Part shown: one piece after another, positions 8,476-19,265 of the stretch
How positions within the stretch are numbered: position 1 is the stretch's first letter
Layout: every line of letters starts with the position of its first letter
Origin: Isotricha intestinalis
Lineage: Eukaryota; Ciliophora; Litostomatea; Vestibuliferida; Isotrichidae
Length of the DNA: 64,000 nucleotides
NCBI GenBank assembly: GCA_023807065.1
Contig: JAJJLU010003471.1
Coordinates: forward strand, 25,611 to 89,610
Direction: 5' to 3'
Program-made: the position numbers and the translations under genes
Notes under the pieces: generated by a model
The model's input: the letters and a program-made list of their open reading frames with translations, nothing else
Told to the model about the DNA's origin: nothing
Database searches by the model: none

Positions 8476-10212
8476 ATGAAAAATGTAAAATTTAACAGAA
8501 AAGAAGAAACAAAAGGATTTTCTCCAGAATGGGAAAATAAAAAGAGACAATTTAGACAAAAATTTAAAATAAACAAAGAGAAATTGAATGAAAAAGACAT
8601 TCTTCAAATAATGACATCATTAGAATTAGAAAAGAATGATACAATAGATGTAAAGGAACAATCAAAAAATTTATTAAATACATTAGATAGTAATAATGAT
8701 GGATTAGTAGAAACAAGTGATTTAATTGAAGAAATAATGATAAGAAATTTAGACCAAATAGAAGATGAATTTACTACATTTTACAAAAAAATAAATGAAT
8801 ATTTACATACTAAAAGTGAAGATATAATATTAAAATTAAAAAATTTACAAAAGAAAGAATGGATAAAAAATAATGGTGAATTAAATGAAAAAATAGAATC
8901 AATAATAACAATAATATCAGAAGAAAATTTATATGAAATTGAAAGTGATTTACAAAATATAGGAAAAGAAGGAGCAAATTTTATAGCAAAATATTCTCAA
9001 GTAGAAGAAACAAATAGAGTAGAACAAGATCTACTTTCAGTAAGAGATTCTTTAAGAAAATATTCAGATAAAAATATAAATAATAATAATAATTCTAATT
9101 CACAAACATATAGAAGAAGAAGTACAAATTTAACAAATTTAATTTCACCTTCAATAATAGCACAAATTTATGAACAAATGAAAAATATTGATAATTGTGA
9201 TTTTAATATATTTGAATTAGATAAAATTTTAGGTAAAAAAACATCAATATTTATATCTGAGGAAATATTAAGTAAATTTCCATTTATGAATAATTTAATA
9301 ATTCCAAATGAAACATATAAACGTTTTATAAATAAAATAGTATCAAATTACGATAGAATAAATGCAATATATCATAATGATTTGCATGCAGGTGATGTAA
9401 TGCAAACATGTAATGTAATATTTACTAAAGGTAAATTAAAAGAAAAAATGAAATTAAATGATTTAGATATTTTTTGTATGTTAATAGCATCTTTATGTCA
9501 TGATTATAAACATCCAGGAACAAATAATTTATATCAAATAAATACAAGATCAAAATATGCTTTAAGATATAATGATAACTCAGTTTTAGAAATGTATCAT
9601 TTAGCACAAAGTTTTAAAATATTACAAAAAGATGAATATAATATATTTATAAATTTTTCTCCTGAAGAATATCGTATTTGTAGAAGAAGAATGATTGATG
9701 GTATTTTAGCAACAGATATGGCAAATCATCAAAAAATATTATCTGCTGTGAAAAATAAGATTGAAAGTTTTAATATAAAAAAAGGGAAAAATATTGAGAA
9801 AATATTTGAAGAAACTAATATGATTAAATTATATGAAAATCAGCAATGTTTATTAAATATGATTATTCATACTTCTGATATTTCTAATCCTGGGAAACCA
9901 GATAAAATTTCTGCTGAATGGACTAAAAGAGTTTATGATGAATTTTTTGTTCAAGGTGATATGGAAAGAAAATTAGGTTTGGAAATTAGTAATTTTTGCG
10001 ATAGAAATAATACTAATGTTAATAAAGCTATGATTGGTTTTATTAGTTTTGTTGTTGGTCCTACTATTGATACTTTAACTAATTTAATTCCTGAAGTTTC
10101 TGATTATAGTGATTATTGTAAAAGTAATTTGAGGAAACATAAAATTGCTGCTAAGAAAGATGATTATGCTAAGTTTGTTAAAGATAGAAAAAAAAAAAGA
10201 AAAAAGAAATAA
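8476..10212 (+). CDS. Class I cyclic-nucleotide phosphodiesterase with N-terminal EF-hand
   Basis: This 578-residue protein is predicted to hydrolyse cAMP or cGMP to the 5'-monophosphate. The HD-fold PDE domain spans about residues 255-560, with the metal ligands visible: YHNDLHAGDVMQ (His300, His304), LCHDYKHPGTNN (His342, Asp343) and HTSDISNPGKP (Asp468). ILATDMANH and FFVQGDMERKLGLEIS are also typical. The position of the purine-clamp Gln, in the segment KAMIGFISFVVGP, reads as Met519. Near the N-terminus DSNNDGLVETSD (residues 71-82) is a complete EF-hand loop, suggesting Ca2+ control. The C-terminus is Lys-rich (KDRKKKRKKK). The tail of the catalytic domain and the HTSD (rather than HxAD) variant are otherwise in family range. 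PKG lies 1.9 kb upstream. Confidence 0.93.
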   Translation: MKNVKFNRKEETKGFSPEWENKKRQFRQKFKINKEKLNEKDILQIMTSLELEKNDTIDVKEQSKNLLNTLDSNNDGLVETSDLIEEIMIRNLDQIEDEFTTFYKKINEYLHTKSEDIILKLKNLQKKEWIKNNGELNEKIESIITIISEENLYEIESDLQNIGKEGANFIAKYSQVEETNRVEQDLLSVRDSLRKYSDKNINNNNNSNSQTYRRRSTNLTNLISPSIIAQIYEQMKNIDNCDFNIFELDKILGKKTSIFISEEILSKFPFMNNLIIPNETYKRFINKIVSNYDRINAIYHNDLHAGDVMQTCNVIFTKGKLKEKMKLNDLDIFCMLIASLCHDYKHPGTNNLYQINTRSKYALRYNDNSVLEMYHLAQSFKILQKDEYNIFINFSPEEYRICRRRMIDGILATDMANHQKILSAVKNKIESFNIKKGKNIEKIFEETNMIKLYENQQCLLNMIIHTSDISNPGKPDKISAEWTKRVYDEFFVQGDMERKLGLEISNFCDRNNTNVNKAMIGFISFVVGPTIDTLTNLIPEVSDYSDYCKSNLRKHKIAAKKDDYAKFVKDRKKKRKKK

Positions 10213-10943
10213 AAAGTTTAGTTTTTTTAACTATTTTATTCTTTTAATTCTTTTTTTTTGATAAGTGTAATTTATAATTGGATTTATAAAGTTAGGTTTT
10301 ATATTTATTTTTTAAAATTTTTTTTATTATATTTAATTATTTTTGTTCTTTCTCAAAATGAAAAAAAGATAAAAATATTAAATTAAAACCTAATTAAAAC
10401 AATAATATAAATTATTTAAAATGAAAAATATAATAATATTATTTATACTTTGGATATATTATTTATTATTCTTTTCATTTTGTTATTTTTATTGATGATA
10501 ATTTATTTAAAACTTGTTAACTTTTTCAATTTGGGTTAATTTTTTTATCCTTAATTACAAATATTTTCAATTTTATAAAAATAGAGAAAATAAGTATTTA
10601 ATACAAAAAGAAAAAAGTTCTGATTGCAAGGACATAACAAAAGAGGAGAAATTATCATTAAAATTCATGAAATAAATAATAAAATTAATAATTATAATAA
10701 TTTATATTGATTATACTTTTTATATATAAGTGAAGTATGGATATTTTATATATTTATTATTTTTTTTATGAATTTATATTATTTGGTTTTAAATTTTCTT
10801 TATATTAAAATAAAATTTTATTTAATGAATTTCAAATTTAAATTTGAACAAATTAATTGAAAGAAAAAGAATAAAAATAAAAATAAAAAAATATAATTTT
10901 TAATTCTTAAATATAAGATAATTATTTTTTAAAATTAAAAGTA
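10213..10943. other. Intergenic spacer, A/T-rich
   Basis: There is no convincing gene in these 731 bp. At 10606-10671 a plus-strand run of about 20 codons (KSSDCKDITKEEKLSLKFMK, then TAA) is more protein-like than its surroundings and could be a tiny coding remnant. It has no ATG at its head and a stop just upstream. Confidence 0.4.
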
Positions 10944-11978
10944 ATGTCATCAGAAAATACAACAACTCCAAAAAGTAATAAAATAATATCAACAGAAGAT
11001 AAAACTCCAATAAAAGAAGAAAAAGAAGAAAATATATTTAATGAAATAAAAGATATAGATGAATATGTGAAAAATATTCCTTCAAAAGATTTAATAAAAA
11101 CAATTGAAAAATTAAAAGATATAAAAGATAATAAATTAGATGAATTAAATTATGAAGAAAATATATTAAATGAATACGAGAAAATAGAAAATAAAAATAA
11201 TGATAGTTTCTCAAAAACAGAAAATTTAAAAAAAGAAAAGAATTTATCTAAGAAAATAAATTTGCATAAAAATAAAAATGATAATATGAGTCAATCAGTT
11301 GAATATACAATTTTATATAGAGAACATGAAAAAAATTTAAATGAATTAAAAGAAGAATATAAAAATAAATTAAACAAAGAAATAGAATCAATAGAAAATA
11401 ATTTTCAAAAAGAAAGAAGTGAAATAATAGAAAATCATAGAATTAAAGTAAAAAATTTTGAAGAAGAAATATTCAAATATAAAATAGAATTAAATAATTA
11501 TGAAGTAGAAAATAATAAGAATATAATAAAAAGAGAAGAATATGAATTAATGTTAAATAAAATATATGATAAATATAAAGAAAAATATAATATAAATAAA
11601 AAAGAAATAGAAAAATTAGAAAATAAAATAGAAAAAGAAAATTCAAAATTATTAAATAATGATAAAGCACCTTATAAATTTGAAATAAATAATGAAACTT
11701 TACAAGAAAATAATTTATCAAATGAAATAGAAGATTTAATGAAAGAATTAAATGAAAAAAAAGAAAAAAATAATCAAATCTTTTTATTATCAAAATTAAA
11801 ATTAAAAATTAAAGAAAGACCTTCTCAAAGTTCAAATTATATTATTAAAACTGATGGATCTGAATATGATTATGATACTGATGAAATTGATGAACTTTCT
11901 ATTAGAGATATTCCTTCTTTAAATTTTCAACCTGTTAAAAAAATTCATTTTTTCAGAACTCATCAAGATATAAATTAA
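10944..11978 (+). CDS. Acidic coiled-coil protein
   Basis: The 344-residue protein starts with a Ser/Thr/Lys/Glu-rich tail (residues 1-40). A long charged coiled coil from about 120 to 290 follows, and the end is acidic and Ser-rich (DYDTDEIDELSIRD) before FQPVKKIHFF. There are no catalytic motifs or membrane segments. It is probably cytoskeletal or a scaffold. The single frame is intact, and the start ATG follows an AAAAGTA leader. Confidence 0.7.
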   Translation: MSSENTTTPKSNKIISTEDKTPIKEEKEENIFNEIKDIDEYVKNIPSKDLIKTIEKLKDIKDNKLDELNYEENILNEYEKIENKNNDSFSKTENLKKEKNLSKKINLHKNKNDNMSQSVEYTILYREHEKNLNELKEEYKNKLNKEIESIENNFQKERSEIIENHRIKVKNFEEEIFKYKIELNNYEVENNKNIIKREEYELMLNKIYDKYKEKYNINKKEIEKLENKIEKENSKLLNNDKAPYKFEINNETLQENNLSNEIEDLMKELNEKKEKNNQIFLLSKLKLKIKERPSQSSNYIIKTDGSEYDYDTDEIDELSIRDIPSLNFQPVKKIHFFRTHQDIN

Positions 11979-12175
11979 TTTTTATTTTATTATATATATA
12001 ATTGGTTTTTTTATTGAAAATGAATAATAATGTTTTTTTTTTTTTTTACTGTTATTTTTTTAAATAAAATGATTTATTTTTTTGAAAAAATTAAAACATA
12101 TTTTATTAAATGAGGTTTTTTTTAAATAACATAAAAAAAACGAAAAAAAAAATATTTTTTTTTTCTAATTTTTTT

Positions 12176-12508
12176 TTAAGAAGCAATTCCAAAAACAGAA
12201 ACGAAACAATGTAAAGTGTCATTTTCATATTTTTGGGTAACTGAACCATCAGTATTAGGATTCCATAAGCAAGTGGAACAATAATGAAGATTAGAATCAC
12301 CTTTTTGAAACATTGTTCCAGTAACAGCAAATTTAAATTTTTTTTGATTGTCATGAAGATAATTTATTACTTCTTCTACTATTCCATTTAATAATGATTG
12401 AGCTTCTTTTTGTTCATATTCTTTTTCATCTAAATTTTTCTTTAATGTATCATCTACCATTGATGCTATATCTTCTTTTATATCTTGAAATTTTGCTTCT
12501 TGTGACAT
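12176..12508 (-). CDS. DYNLT1: Tctex1-type dynein light chain
   Basis: This 110-residue protein matches the Tctex1 fold over its full length. An N-terminal helix precedes a helix with NGIVEEVINYL, and the beta-strand core includes FKFAVTGTMFQKGD, TCLWNPNTDGSVTQKYEN and the C-terminal LHCFVSVFGIAS, which corresponds to the usual strand ending in SVFG. The family (about 113 residues) dimerises and binds dynein intermediate chains in cytoplasmic and inner-arm axonemal dyneins. The size and ends match, so no extra exon is needed. It is convergent with the coiled-coil gene to its left. Confidence 0.92.
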   Translation of the reverse strand: MSQEAKFQDIKEDIASMVDDTLKKNLDEKEYEQKEAQSLLNGIVEEVINYLHDNQKKFKFAVTGTMFQKGDSNLHYCSTCLWNPNTDGSVTQKYENDTLHCFVSVFGIAS

Positions 12509-13030
12509 TTTTTTTTTTTATAAAATTCTTTTTATATATTTTTTTTTTGGATTTTGATTAATTTTTTTTTTGTATATTTAAATTTATTATCTTATTTTAT
12601 TTTCATTTTTATAATTATTTTAAGTTAAAAGTAGAAATTATATAAATTATTGTTTGAATTCACTTAAAATAATTAAAAAAAAATATGATAAAGATAATTA
12701 TTAATATCTTTAAAGCTATTAATAATTCTACAATAAAATAAAATGGAAAAGTTTAAAGAATTTGATATTTTTAAGATTATAGAATATTAGTATAAACCAT
12801 ATTAATATTTAAAATAAATTTAATTTAAATTGTTAAAATGATATTTTATCTAATTTAAATAATCATTAAACTATATTTATTGTGTAAAAAATCAAAAAAA
12901 TCAGTTGTTTATACTTTAAAAAAACTAATCAAATTATATAAATAAATAATTATATTTTATTTATTCAAGAAATTCCAATAAATATATTTTTTTCTAACAA
13001 TAAATATTTTTAAAAATTAAAAAAAAAATA
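12509..13030. other. Intergenic spacer, A/T-rich
   Basis: This 522-bp divergent spacer separates the Tctex1 gene from the large membrane-protein gene. I see no gene, repeat array or RNA. It must hold both promoters. Confidence 0.55.
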
Positions 13031-16000
13031 ATGACTGATTCATTAATATCAAATGAAGTTTTAAATATATATGCAAGTATTCAATCACATTCTCCAGAAG
13101 CAAGTTTCTTTAATTATTTATCTGAATTATTTGAATTATCTAATATAATAATTGTAATTGATATTGTGTTTCATTATAAAAGAAATTTTATAAATATAAC
13201 ATTTCCAATATATTTTCTTTCTCCTGTATTTTATTTAGAATTTTTTTTAAATCATTTTGTAAAAAAAAATTCAATAAATAATATATGTAAATCTTTAGAA
13301 AAAGAAGATTATAAAAATGATCAAATTTTTTTAATTATATCAAAATATTTCAAAGATGAAATTTATTTTCAAAATTGTTTTTATAATGATAAAAGTCTAA
13401 GACTTATAATTTTAATACTTATATTAATTTCATTTGCTGTACATTTAATAAATATTGATAACTTATTTATTTCATATTTAAAATATTTTTGTTCAATAAT
13501 AATTTATTTTTTCTTAAAAACAATAAATTTAGTTGTAATAATTATTTTTAATAGAGAAATTATACTTCAATTAACTGATAATTATGATAAAATTGATTTA
13601 AACTATGTTTATGGTCTTTTTTATTTTGTTTTTTTTAAAATAATCTTTTTAACTTTCATGAGTTTATTTTATTTTTCTTTTTTTCAGAATAAAACTAATT
13701 ATTTACATAACCAACATTATTTATTACAAGAAATTTGTCTTCAAGAAATATCTTCTATATTAATAATATTAAGATTAAATATTAAATTTTCATTTGTTAT
13801 TCAAACTCTTTGGTTATTTTTTGTATTTAATTTTTTCATTTTAAAAATCAAAGATATGATTTTAACAAATAATACTTCAAGATTATTTAAATATTATCAA
13901 ATGTCAAATATAATAATAATGTCAATTTTATTTGGAAGAATGATAAGTTTATTTGTGATAAAATTTAATAAAGATAAAAAAGTTTTTAAAATTTTAGATT
14001 TTATAATAATAATATTATTTCTTCTAGTTTTTTCATATTTTATTTATGGTAAAAGATATAATTTTAATTTGGATGCAATAGATTCATATTTAAAGAAAAA
14101 AAATAATTTATTCTTTTATGGAATAGCACAAATATATGAACCAATAACTAGATTTTTTTTAATAAAATATAAACAAGGGAAAATATCAGGAAAAGAAAAA
14201 GAAATAGTTGATATATATATTCAATATTTTAAACAATTTCTTTTTAAAAATAGTTTTGATTTTTTTATCATAGGAGAATTAAAAGATAAATTAATCCCTT
14301 TATTTGCAGGAAGAAAAACGAAAAATCCTTCAAATACTAATGATGATGAAAGAGAAAAAATAGTTTTTGATATATTAACATTTTTTATAAAATATTTTAA
14401 GAAAAAAATAAAAGATGATAAAAGTCCTTTTGAAAGAAAAGTGAATGAGTTATTAAATTATTATAAAATTCAGTTGTTTTTTATAATGGATGATAAAACC
14501 TTTAGAGCACAATATTTTCTTCAAAATTTTCGTTATTCAAAAATATTTCCTTCAAGTCCTTTAATAGCAAAATGTATATTTAAATCAATAAGAACATCAT
14601 TATTAGATTTAGAAAAAAAAAGCGAAGATAATTCAATGGGATTTATAATAATATTTCAGGAATTAAATAATGAATATTTAAATATCTTAAAATGTTTTAA
14701 AATAATAATAAATAATTTATCAGAAAATCAATATGAAATTTATAGAATAATTGATATTAGAAGTTTAAAAATAAAAAATTCATTAGATAAAATAATAGAA
14801 ACAAATAAAATTGCTGATGATGTATATAAAATAAGAAATCAATCAGAATTTGATAAATTTCAATTAGTTGAAGAAATATTATTTAATGGAAATTCAGAAA
14901 AAAATTTTGATTATTATGATTATAATGCTTTAGATACTGTTGTTGAAAGAAATGATTCTTTTTTAATTTTATTTGAAAAAAATCAATTTATAATTAAAAA
15001 AGCACCTTTACCTTTTTTTGAAAGAACAAAAAGAAAAACTAATAAATTAAAAGAAACAGATTTAAATTATATTTTTCCAAGTGAAATAAGTAAAAATCAA
15101 ATGAAATTAATAAAAACACATTTATTGAAAGAAAGACATTATAAAATTGAAACTGTATTTGAAGATAATGAAGGTTATATTATTGGATGTAAATTATCTT
15201 TTTCAATGTTACCTACTTTTAAAGGGAAAATATTTATTACTTGTAAAATTGAAAATCAACATGATTATGAAATTCAAAATTATGCTTTATGTGAAAAAGA
15301 AAATTTAATAATTAAATTTGGTATTTTTTTCAAAGAATATTTTGGTATTTCAAGTGAACAAACTTCTATTCATTTAATTAATTTATTTGGTATTAAAAAT
15401 TATGTTTTAGATGGTAAAGACAAAACTTATTCTGTTAATTTTTCAAAAATGAATAAATTAATAAAAAAAAATTATGATAAATATTATGCTGGAACAGATA
15501 TGAAATTTGAGGATAATTTAAATCAATTTAAAAGAATATTAGGAAATGAGAAGACATTTAATTTAGAAATAAAAGTTCGAAATAAATTTAAAAATATAAA
15601 TGAAGATATATATTTATTACAATTTGTGATAAATGACTTGATAAAAAATTTTAAATTAAAAAAGCAATTATCTCAAAAATTTATGGAAGCACAAACAGAA
15701 ATGAATAATAATAATAATAATATATCAATAAGAGACACAGCGTCAGTTGCAAGTGCAATATCAACAAAATTACATAATGAAAATGCTTGGAATATAACTA
15801 CTCAATCTAAAAAAAAACAAAAATCAGAATCTAATATTTTTTCCACTATTAGTTTTGGTTATAGTGTTTTTTTAATTGTTATGGCTATAATTATTTGTAT
15901 TTATACTAAAATTTATTCTAATGGTTTTAAAAATGATTATTTAAATATTTCTATATTTAGACAAAATAATATTGATTTTGTTTGGGGACAATATTGTTTA

Positions 16001-17713
16001 AGTAATATTATCACTAAAAAAATTACAGGAGATCCTTATGATGATTTATTTAATTATTATTATTCTGTTATTGAAAATTTTAATATGAGTTTTTTCGAAT
16101 TTTACTTAGAATTATTCCAAAATTCTACTCTTCTTTTTTTTGAATATTTACATCAATTTAAAGAACAATTTGGTCAATTAAGTTCAGGAAATAAATTTTA
16201 TAAAGTTTTATATATTAATTTCACTGTTTATTCTAAAAATGGAGAAAATCAAACTTTAACTTATTTTGAATCTTTTGATGAAATTTTTAGTTATTATTAC
16301 TCTATTTCACAAAGTGTTTCTTCTATTGTTAGAATGCCTAAAATAAATTTTGAAGATATTCCTAAAAATTTAAATAAGATTGAAGAACCTCAAAAAAGTA
16401 TTTTATCAATAATATATAATTATCATAAGTATATTAGTATTATTTATCAAGTTAATTATGATGGGAAAAAATATTTTGATTCTGCTTTTAAGAAATTTAG
16501 ACTTATTATATATTTAATTTTTATTCTTTTTTTATGTGCTAATTTATTTGGTATTCTTATTATACTTCTATCAATAAATTTATCAACTACTATTTTAAAT
16601 ATGACTACTAAAAATATTATTACTATCACTCATAAACAAGTAAAAATTCTTTTAAAAAAATTAAAATTTGCTAAACAATTATTATCAAATGAAAAAAAAC
16701 CTTCAATTATAACTGAAGAAATAAAAAAAGAATTTCATAAGAATAAAAAGAAGAAACAAAATAATAATAATAATAATTTTTTAGACAGTCCAAGTTCAGA
16801 TAAGAATTTATTAGCAGTAAATAATCATAATAATCAACAAGAAGAAAATAATGATGATTATATTCCAGTAGTTGATTTAAGGAAAAAAACAAAAAAATAT
16901 TATTTTAAAATTTTTATTACTTCAATTCAAAATTTAATATTATCTTTATTATTATATATAATATTATTAGTAGTAGCATTTCCAATAATGAAGACTCATT
17001 TTACAAAAATAGGTGTTCAAAAAGATTTAACAGATTATATAGATGATTTAAATATATCTTTAATGAATTATTTAATAAAATCAAAATTTGCAATTTTATT
17101 TAATTCATCAGAAGGAATGGATAATTTAATATACGAAGAAACACATTATATATATAATAATTATTCTTCTTTTTCGAAGAAAATTCAAAATAAAAAAACA
17201 TATAAAAATTTAATAGAAAAAACAGGAGAAATTGGAGCTTGTGAAGAAATATTAGAAGGAATAAAAACTACAATATATTATAATTCAATAATAAATATTT
17301 GTAAAGTTGAAAATTTATATATTGCAAGATATTCAAGTAAATTATCTGGTTTTTTAACTAAAACTAGAGAAATATATTTAAGCTTTATTGATGAAAGAAA
17401 TAATTCTAATATGGATGTTTATTATTATTCAAGTTATTCTTTTCAAACTTTAAATTTATTTGAATATATTTTTTATGTTACTTTTCTTGGTAATTTAGAA
17501 ACCAATTATATTAAACCTGATTTAAAAATTATGATCAATCAACTTACTAATTTTATTCTTGTTATTTTTAGTATTATGATTGTTTTTCAAATTTTTAATT
17601 ATGTTCAAGGTTCTTTTATTATTTTAGATAAATTTGTTAGAACTATTGAAGTTTATGATGTTATTGGAAAGTTCTTTGAAAAAAAAGATGAGAATCAAGA
17701 AAAAAAAAATTAA
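13031..17713 (+). CDS. Large multi-pass membrane protein, TmcB/TmcC-like, with PAS-like segment
   Basis: This 1560-residue uninterrupted frame begins with about 8-9 hydrophobic segments (residues about 30-340). A large cytosolic part follows (about 340-930), with a PAS-like stretch near 720-830 (EDNEGYIIGCKLSF ... FFKEYFGISSEQTSIHLI). Four further TM segments lie near 940-960, 1165-1190, 1295-1320 and 1510-1540, bounding two extracytosolic domains with paired cysteines in the second. Asn runs at about 895 and 1240 are low-complexity linkers. The arrangement of multi-TM, PAS-like core and paired TM ectodomains resembles the TmcB/TmcC family that is expanded in ciliates. That assignment is by pattern, not by an unmistakable motif. 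A sensory or channel-associated role at the cell surface is inference. Confidence 0.6.
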   Translation: MTDSLISNEVLNIYASIQSHSPEASFFNYLSELFELSNIIIVIDIVFHYKRNFINITFPIYFLSPVFYLEFFLNHFVKKNSINNICKSLEKEDYKNDQIFLIISKYFKDEIYFQNCFYNDKSLRLIILILILISFAVHLINIDNLFISYLKYFCSIIIYFFLKTINLVVIIIFNREIILQLTDNYDKIDLNYVYGLFYFVFFKIIFLTFMSLFYFSFFQNKTNYLHNQHYLLQEICLQEISSILIILRLNIKFSFVIQTLWLFFVFNFFILKIKDMILTNNTSRLFKYYQMSNIIIMSILFGRMISLFVIKFNKDKKVFKILDFIIIILFLLVFSYFIYGKRYNFNLDAIDSYLKKKNNLFFYGIAQIYEPITRFFLIKYKQGKISGKEKEIVDIYIQYFKQFLFKNSFDFFIIGELKDKLIPLFAGRKTKNPSNTNDDEREKIVFDILTFFIKYFKKKIKDDKSPFERKVNELLNYYKIQLFFIMDDKTFRAQYFLQNFRYSKIFPSSPLIAKCIFKSIRTSLLDLEKKSEDNSMGFIIIFQELNNEYLNILKCFKIIINNLSENQYEIYRIIDIRSLKIKNSLDKIIETNKIADDVYKIRNQSEFDKFQLVEEILFNGNSEKNFDYYDYNALDTVVERNDSFLILFEKNQFIIKKAPLPFFERTKRKTNKLKETDLNYIFPSEISKNQMKLIKTHLLKERHYKIETVFEDNEGYIIGCKLSFSMLPTFKGKIFITCKIENQHDYEIQNYALCEKENLIIKFGIFFKEYFGISSEQTSIHLINLFGIKNYVLDGKDKTYSVNFSKMNKLIKKNYDKYYAGTDMKFEDNLNQFKRILGNEKTFNLEIKVRNKFKNINEDIYLLQFVINDLIKNFKLKKQLSQKFMEAQTEMNNNNNNISIRDTASVASAISTKLHNENAWNITTQSKKKQKSESNIFSTISFGYSVFLIVMAIIICIYTKIYSNGFKNDYLNISIFRQNNIDFVWGQYCLSNIITKKITGDPYDDLFNYYYSVIENFNMSFFEFYLELFQNSTLLFFEYLHQFKEQFGQLSSGNKFYKVLYINFTVYSKNGENQTLTYFESFDEIFSYYYSISQSVSSIVRMPKINFEDIPKNLNKIEEPQKSILSIIYNYHKYISIIYQVNYDGKKYFDSAFKKFRLIIYLIFILFLCANLFGILIILLSINLSTTILNMTTKNIITITHKQVKILLKKLKFAKQLLSNEKKPSIITEEIKKEFHKNKKKKQNNNNNNFLDSPSSDKNLLAVNNHNNQQEENNDDYIPVVDLRKKTKKYYFKIFITSIQNLILSLLLYIILLVVAFPIMKTHFTKIGVQKDLTDYIDDLNISLMNYLIKSKFAILFNSSEGMDNLIYEETHYIYNNYSSFSKKIQNKKTYKNLIEKTGEIGACEEILEGIKTTIYYNSIINICKVENLYIARYSSKLSGFLTKTREIYLSFIDERNNSNMDVYYYSSYSFQTLNLFEYIFYVTFLGNLETNYIKPDLKIMINQLTNFILVIFSIMIVFQIFNYVQGSFIILDKFVRTIEVYDVIGKFFEKKDENQEKKN

Positions 17714-17918
17714 CATAATAATTTTTGTATTTTTCATCTTAAATCATAGTATTTATTGCTTTGTTATTATTGTATATATATACTATTACTTAAATAATTA
17801 TTTTCTTTTTTAAATATTTGAATGTTTTTTAGTTTAATAAATTTCTTATTTATTTTATAATTTTACTTATTTAAAAATAAAAAAATTTTTTAAATATATA
17901 TGTTTATAATTATTATAA

Positions 17919-19265
17919 TTAAAAAAACACATTTTTTTGATTTATTTGATAAATCATATTATTTTGATGATTATCATTTATAAAATTTATAGCATCCATA
18001 CTCTTTTTTCTGTTATTATCTCTTTTTATAATTCTTTCATTGGAAAATTGTTTTTTATGTTGATTAAAATTCATTAATTCAATATTATTTTTTTTCATTC
18101 TCATAAAATAATTTTGATTTTCATCATTATTATTAAATAATATATAATTATTACTAAAATTCATTTTATTATTATTTGGAGATTCAAAAATTTTTTTTTC
18201 ATATATATAATTAGAATTAATATTATTATCATAATTATTACTATTATATTTCTTTTGAAAAATTTTATCTGTTGATAAAGATTTTTTTAAAACTTTTTTA
18301 GTAGATTTAAAAGTATTATTATTATTATAATTAATATTATTATTATAATCATTAGGTTGATAATATTCATTTATATTATAAAAATATGGATTTTGATAAT
18401 TATTATTTATATTATATACTTTATTATTTTCAAAAGTATTTTCCTTATTTTTTATAATATAATTTGAATTTGAACCATAAGAAGTATCAGATGTTATATT
18501 ATATTTATTAATATTTTTAATTTCTTTTTTTTCTTCATTGTAATCTTGAATGTTTTTATTTATATTAATATCTTTATATAAATTATCTATTTCATTTTCT
18601 TTATTTAGATATTTGAAATTCCCATTAAAACTTTTATTAATTTTTGTTTTATTTGGTGATTTAGTGTTTATATTTTTTAATTGGAATTTTGATTTATTCA
18701 AATCAATTTTCATTTTTTGATTTTTATTTGTTTTTGAAATTGTGTTTTTATTTTTTTTGCCGACTGAATTTTTTTTTTCAATTATATTATTTTTGTCATT
18801 AATAGAATTTATATTATATATATTATGAAATTTATTAATGCTTCTTTTATTATTTTGAATAGTTTTCTCAATATAAAAATGTTTATTTTGACTTAATCTT
18901 GTAAAAGGATCATTACTTTTATTATTTAAATTTTGTTTATATTTAGGTTTATATTTCTTTAATTTAGTATCAATAAAATTTAAACTCGATAAAACATTTT
19001 TTTGTTTATTATAATTATTAAAATTACTTGATTTAAACCTTTTATGATTTGCGTTTGGAGTAGAAATAATATTTACTTTTTTAATTACTTCATTTTCATA
19101 TATATTGTTCAAATTTTCTTTATTGTTTTCTTCTTCTTTTATTATTTGATTAATATATTTGTTTTCGATATCTAAATTATTAAATAAATCATCTCTTTTA
19201 ATTGTTTCTAGTAAATCAATGTCTAAAAATGATTTTTTAAATTCATATAAATTTTCATTCTCCAT
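17919..19265 (-). CDS. Asn/Lys-rich low-complexity protein
   Basis: In this 448-residue protein, residues 1-60 are acidic and predicted helical. The remainder is dominated by Asn, Lys, Ser and Tyr with repeated NNNN/YNNNN runs. There is no TM segment, signal peptide or recognised domain. Short Ser-containing basic motifs (KKSLSTDKIF, NRKKSMDAINF) could be phosphorylation sites for basophilic kinases such as PKG; this is inference. The frame is intact for 1.3 kb, although in this base composition stops arise often by chance, so I take it as a real gene. Its 3' end converges on the large membrane-protein gene. Confidence 0.65.
   Translation of the reverse strand: MENENLYEFKKSFLDIDLLETIKRDDLFNNLDIENKYINQIIKEEENNKENLNNIYENEVIKKVNIISTPNANHKRFKSSNFNNYNKQKNVLSSLNFIDTKLKKYKPKYKQNLNNKSNDPFTRLSQNKHFYIEKTIQNNKRSINKFHNIYNINSINDKNNIIEKKNSVGKKNKNTISKTNKNQKMKIDLNKSKFQLKNINTKSPNKTKINKSFNGNFKYLNKENEIDNLYKDININKNIQDYNEEKKEIKNINKYNITSDTSYGSNSNYIIKNKENTFENNKVYNINNNYQNPYFYNINEYYQPNDYNNNINYNNNNTFKSTKKVLKKSLSTDKIFQKKYNSNNYDNNINSNYIYEKKIFESPNNNKMNFSNNYILFNNNDENQNYFMRMKKNNIELMNFNQHKKQFSNERIIKRDNNRKKSMDAINFINDNHQNNMIYQINQKNVFF

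Noticed and set aside
12106..12354. 82-residue minus-strand frame overlapping Tctex1
   Set aside because: It is an out-of-frame shadow of the Tctex1 coding region without a domain.
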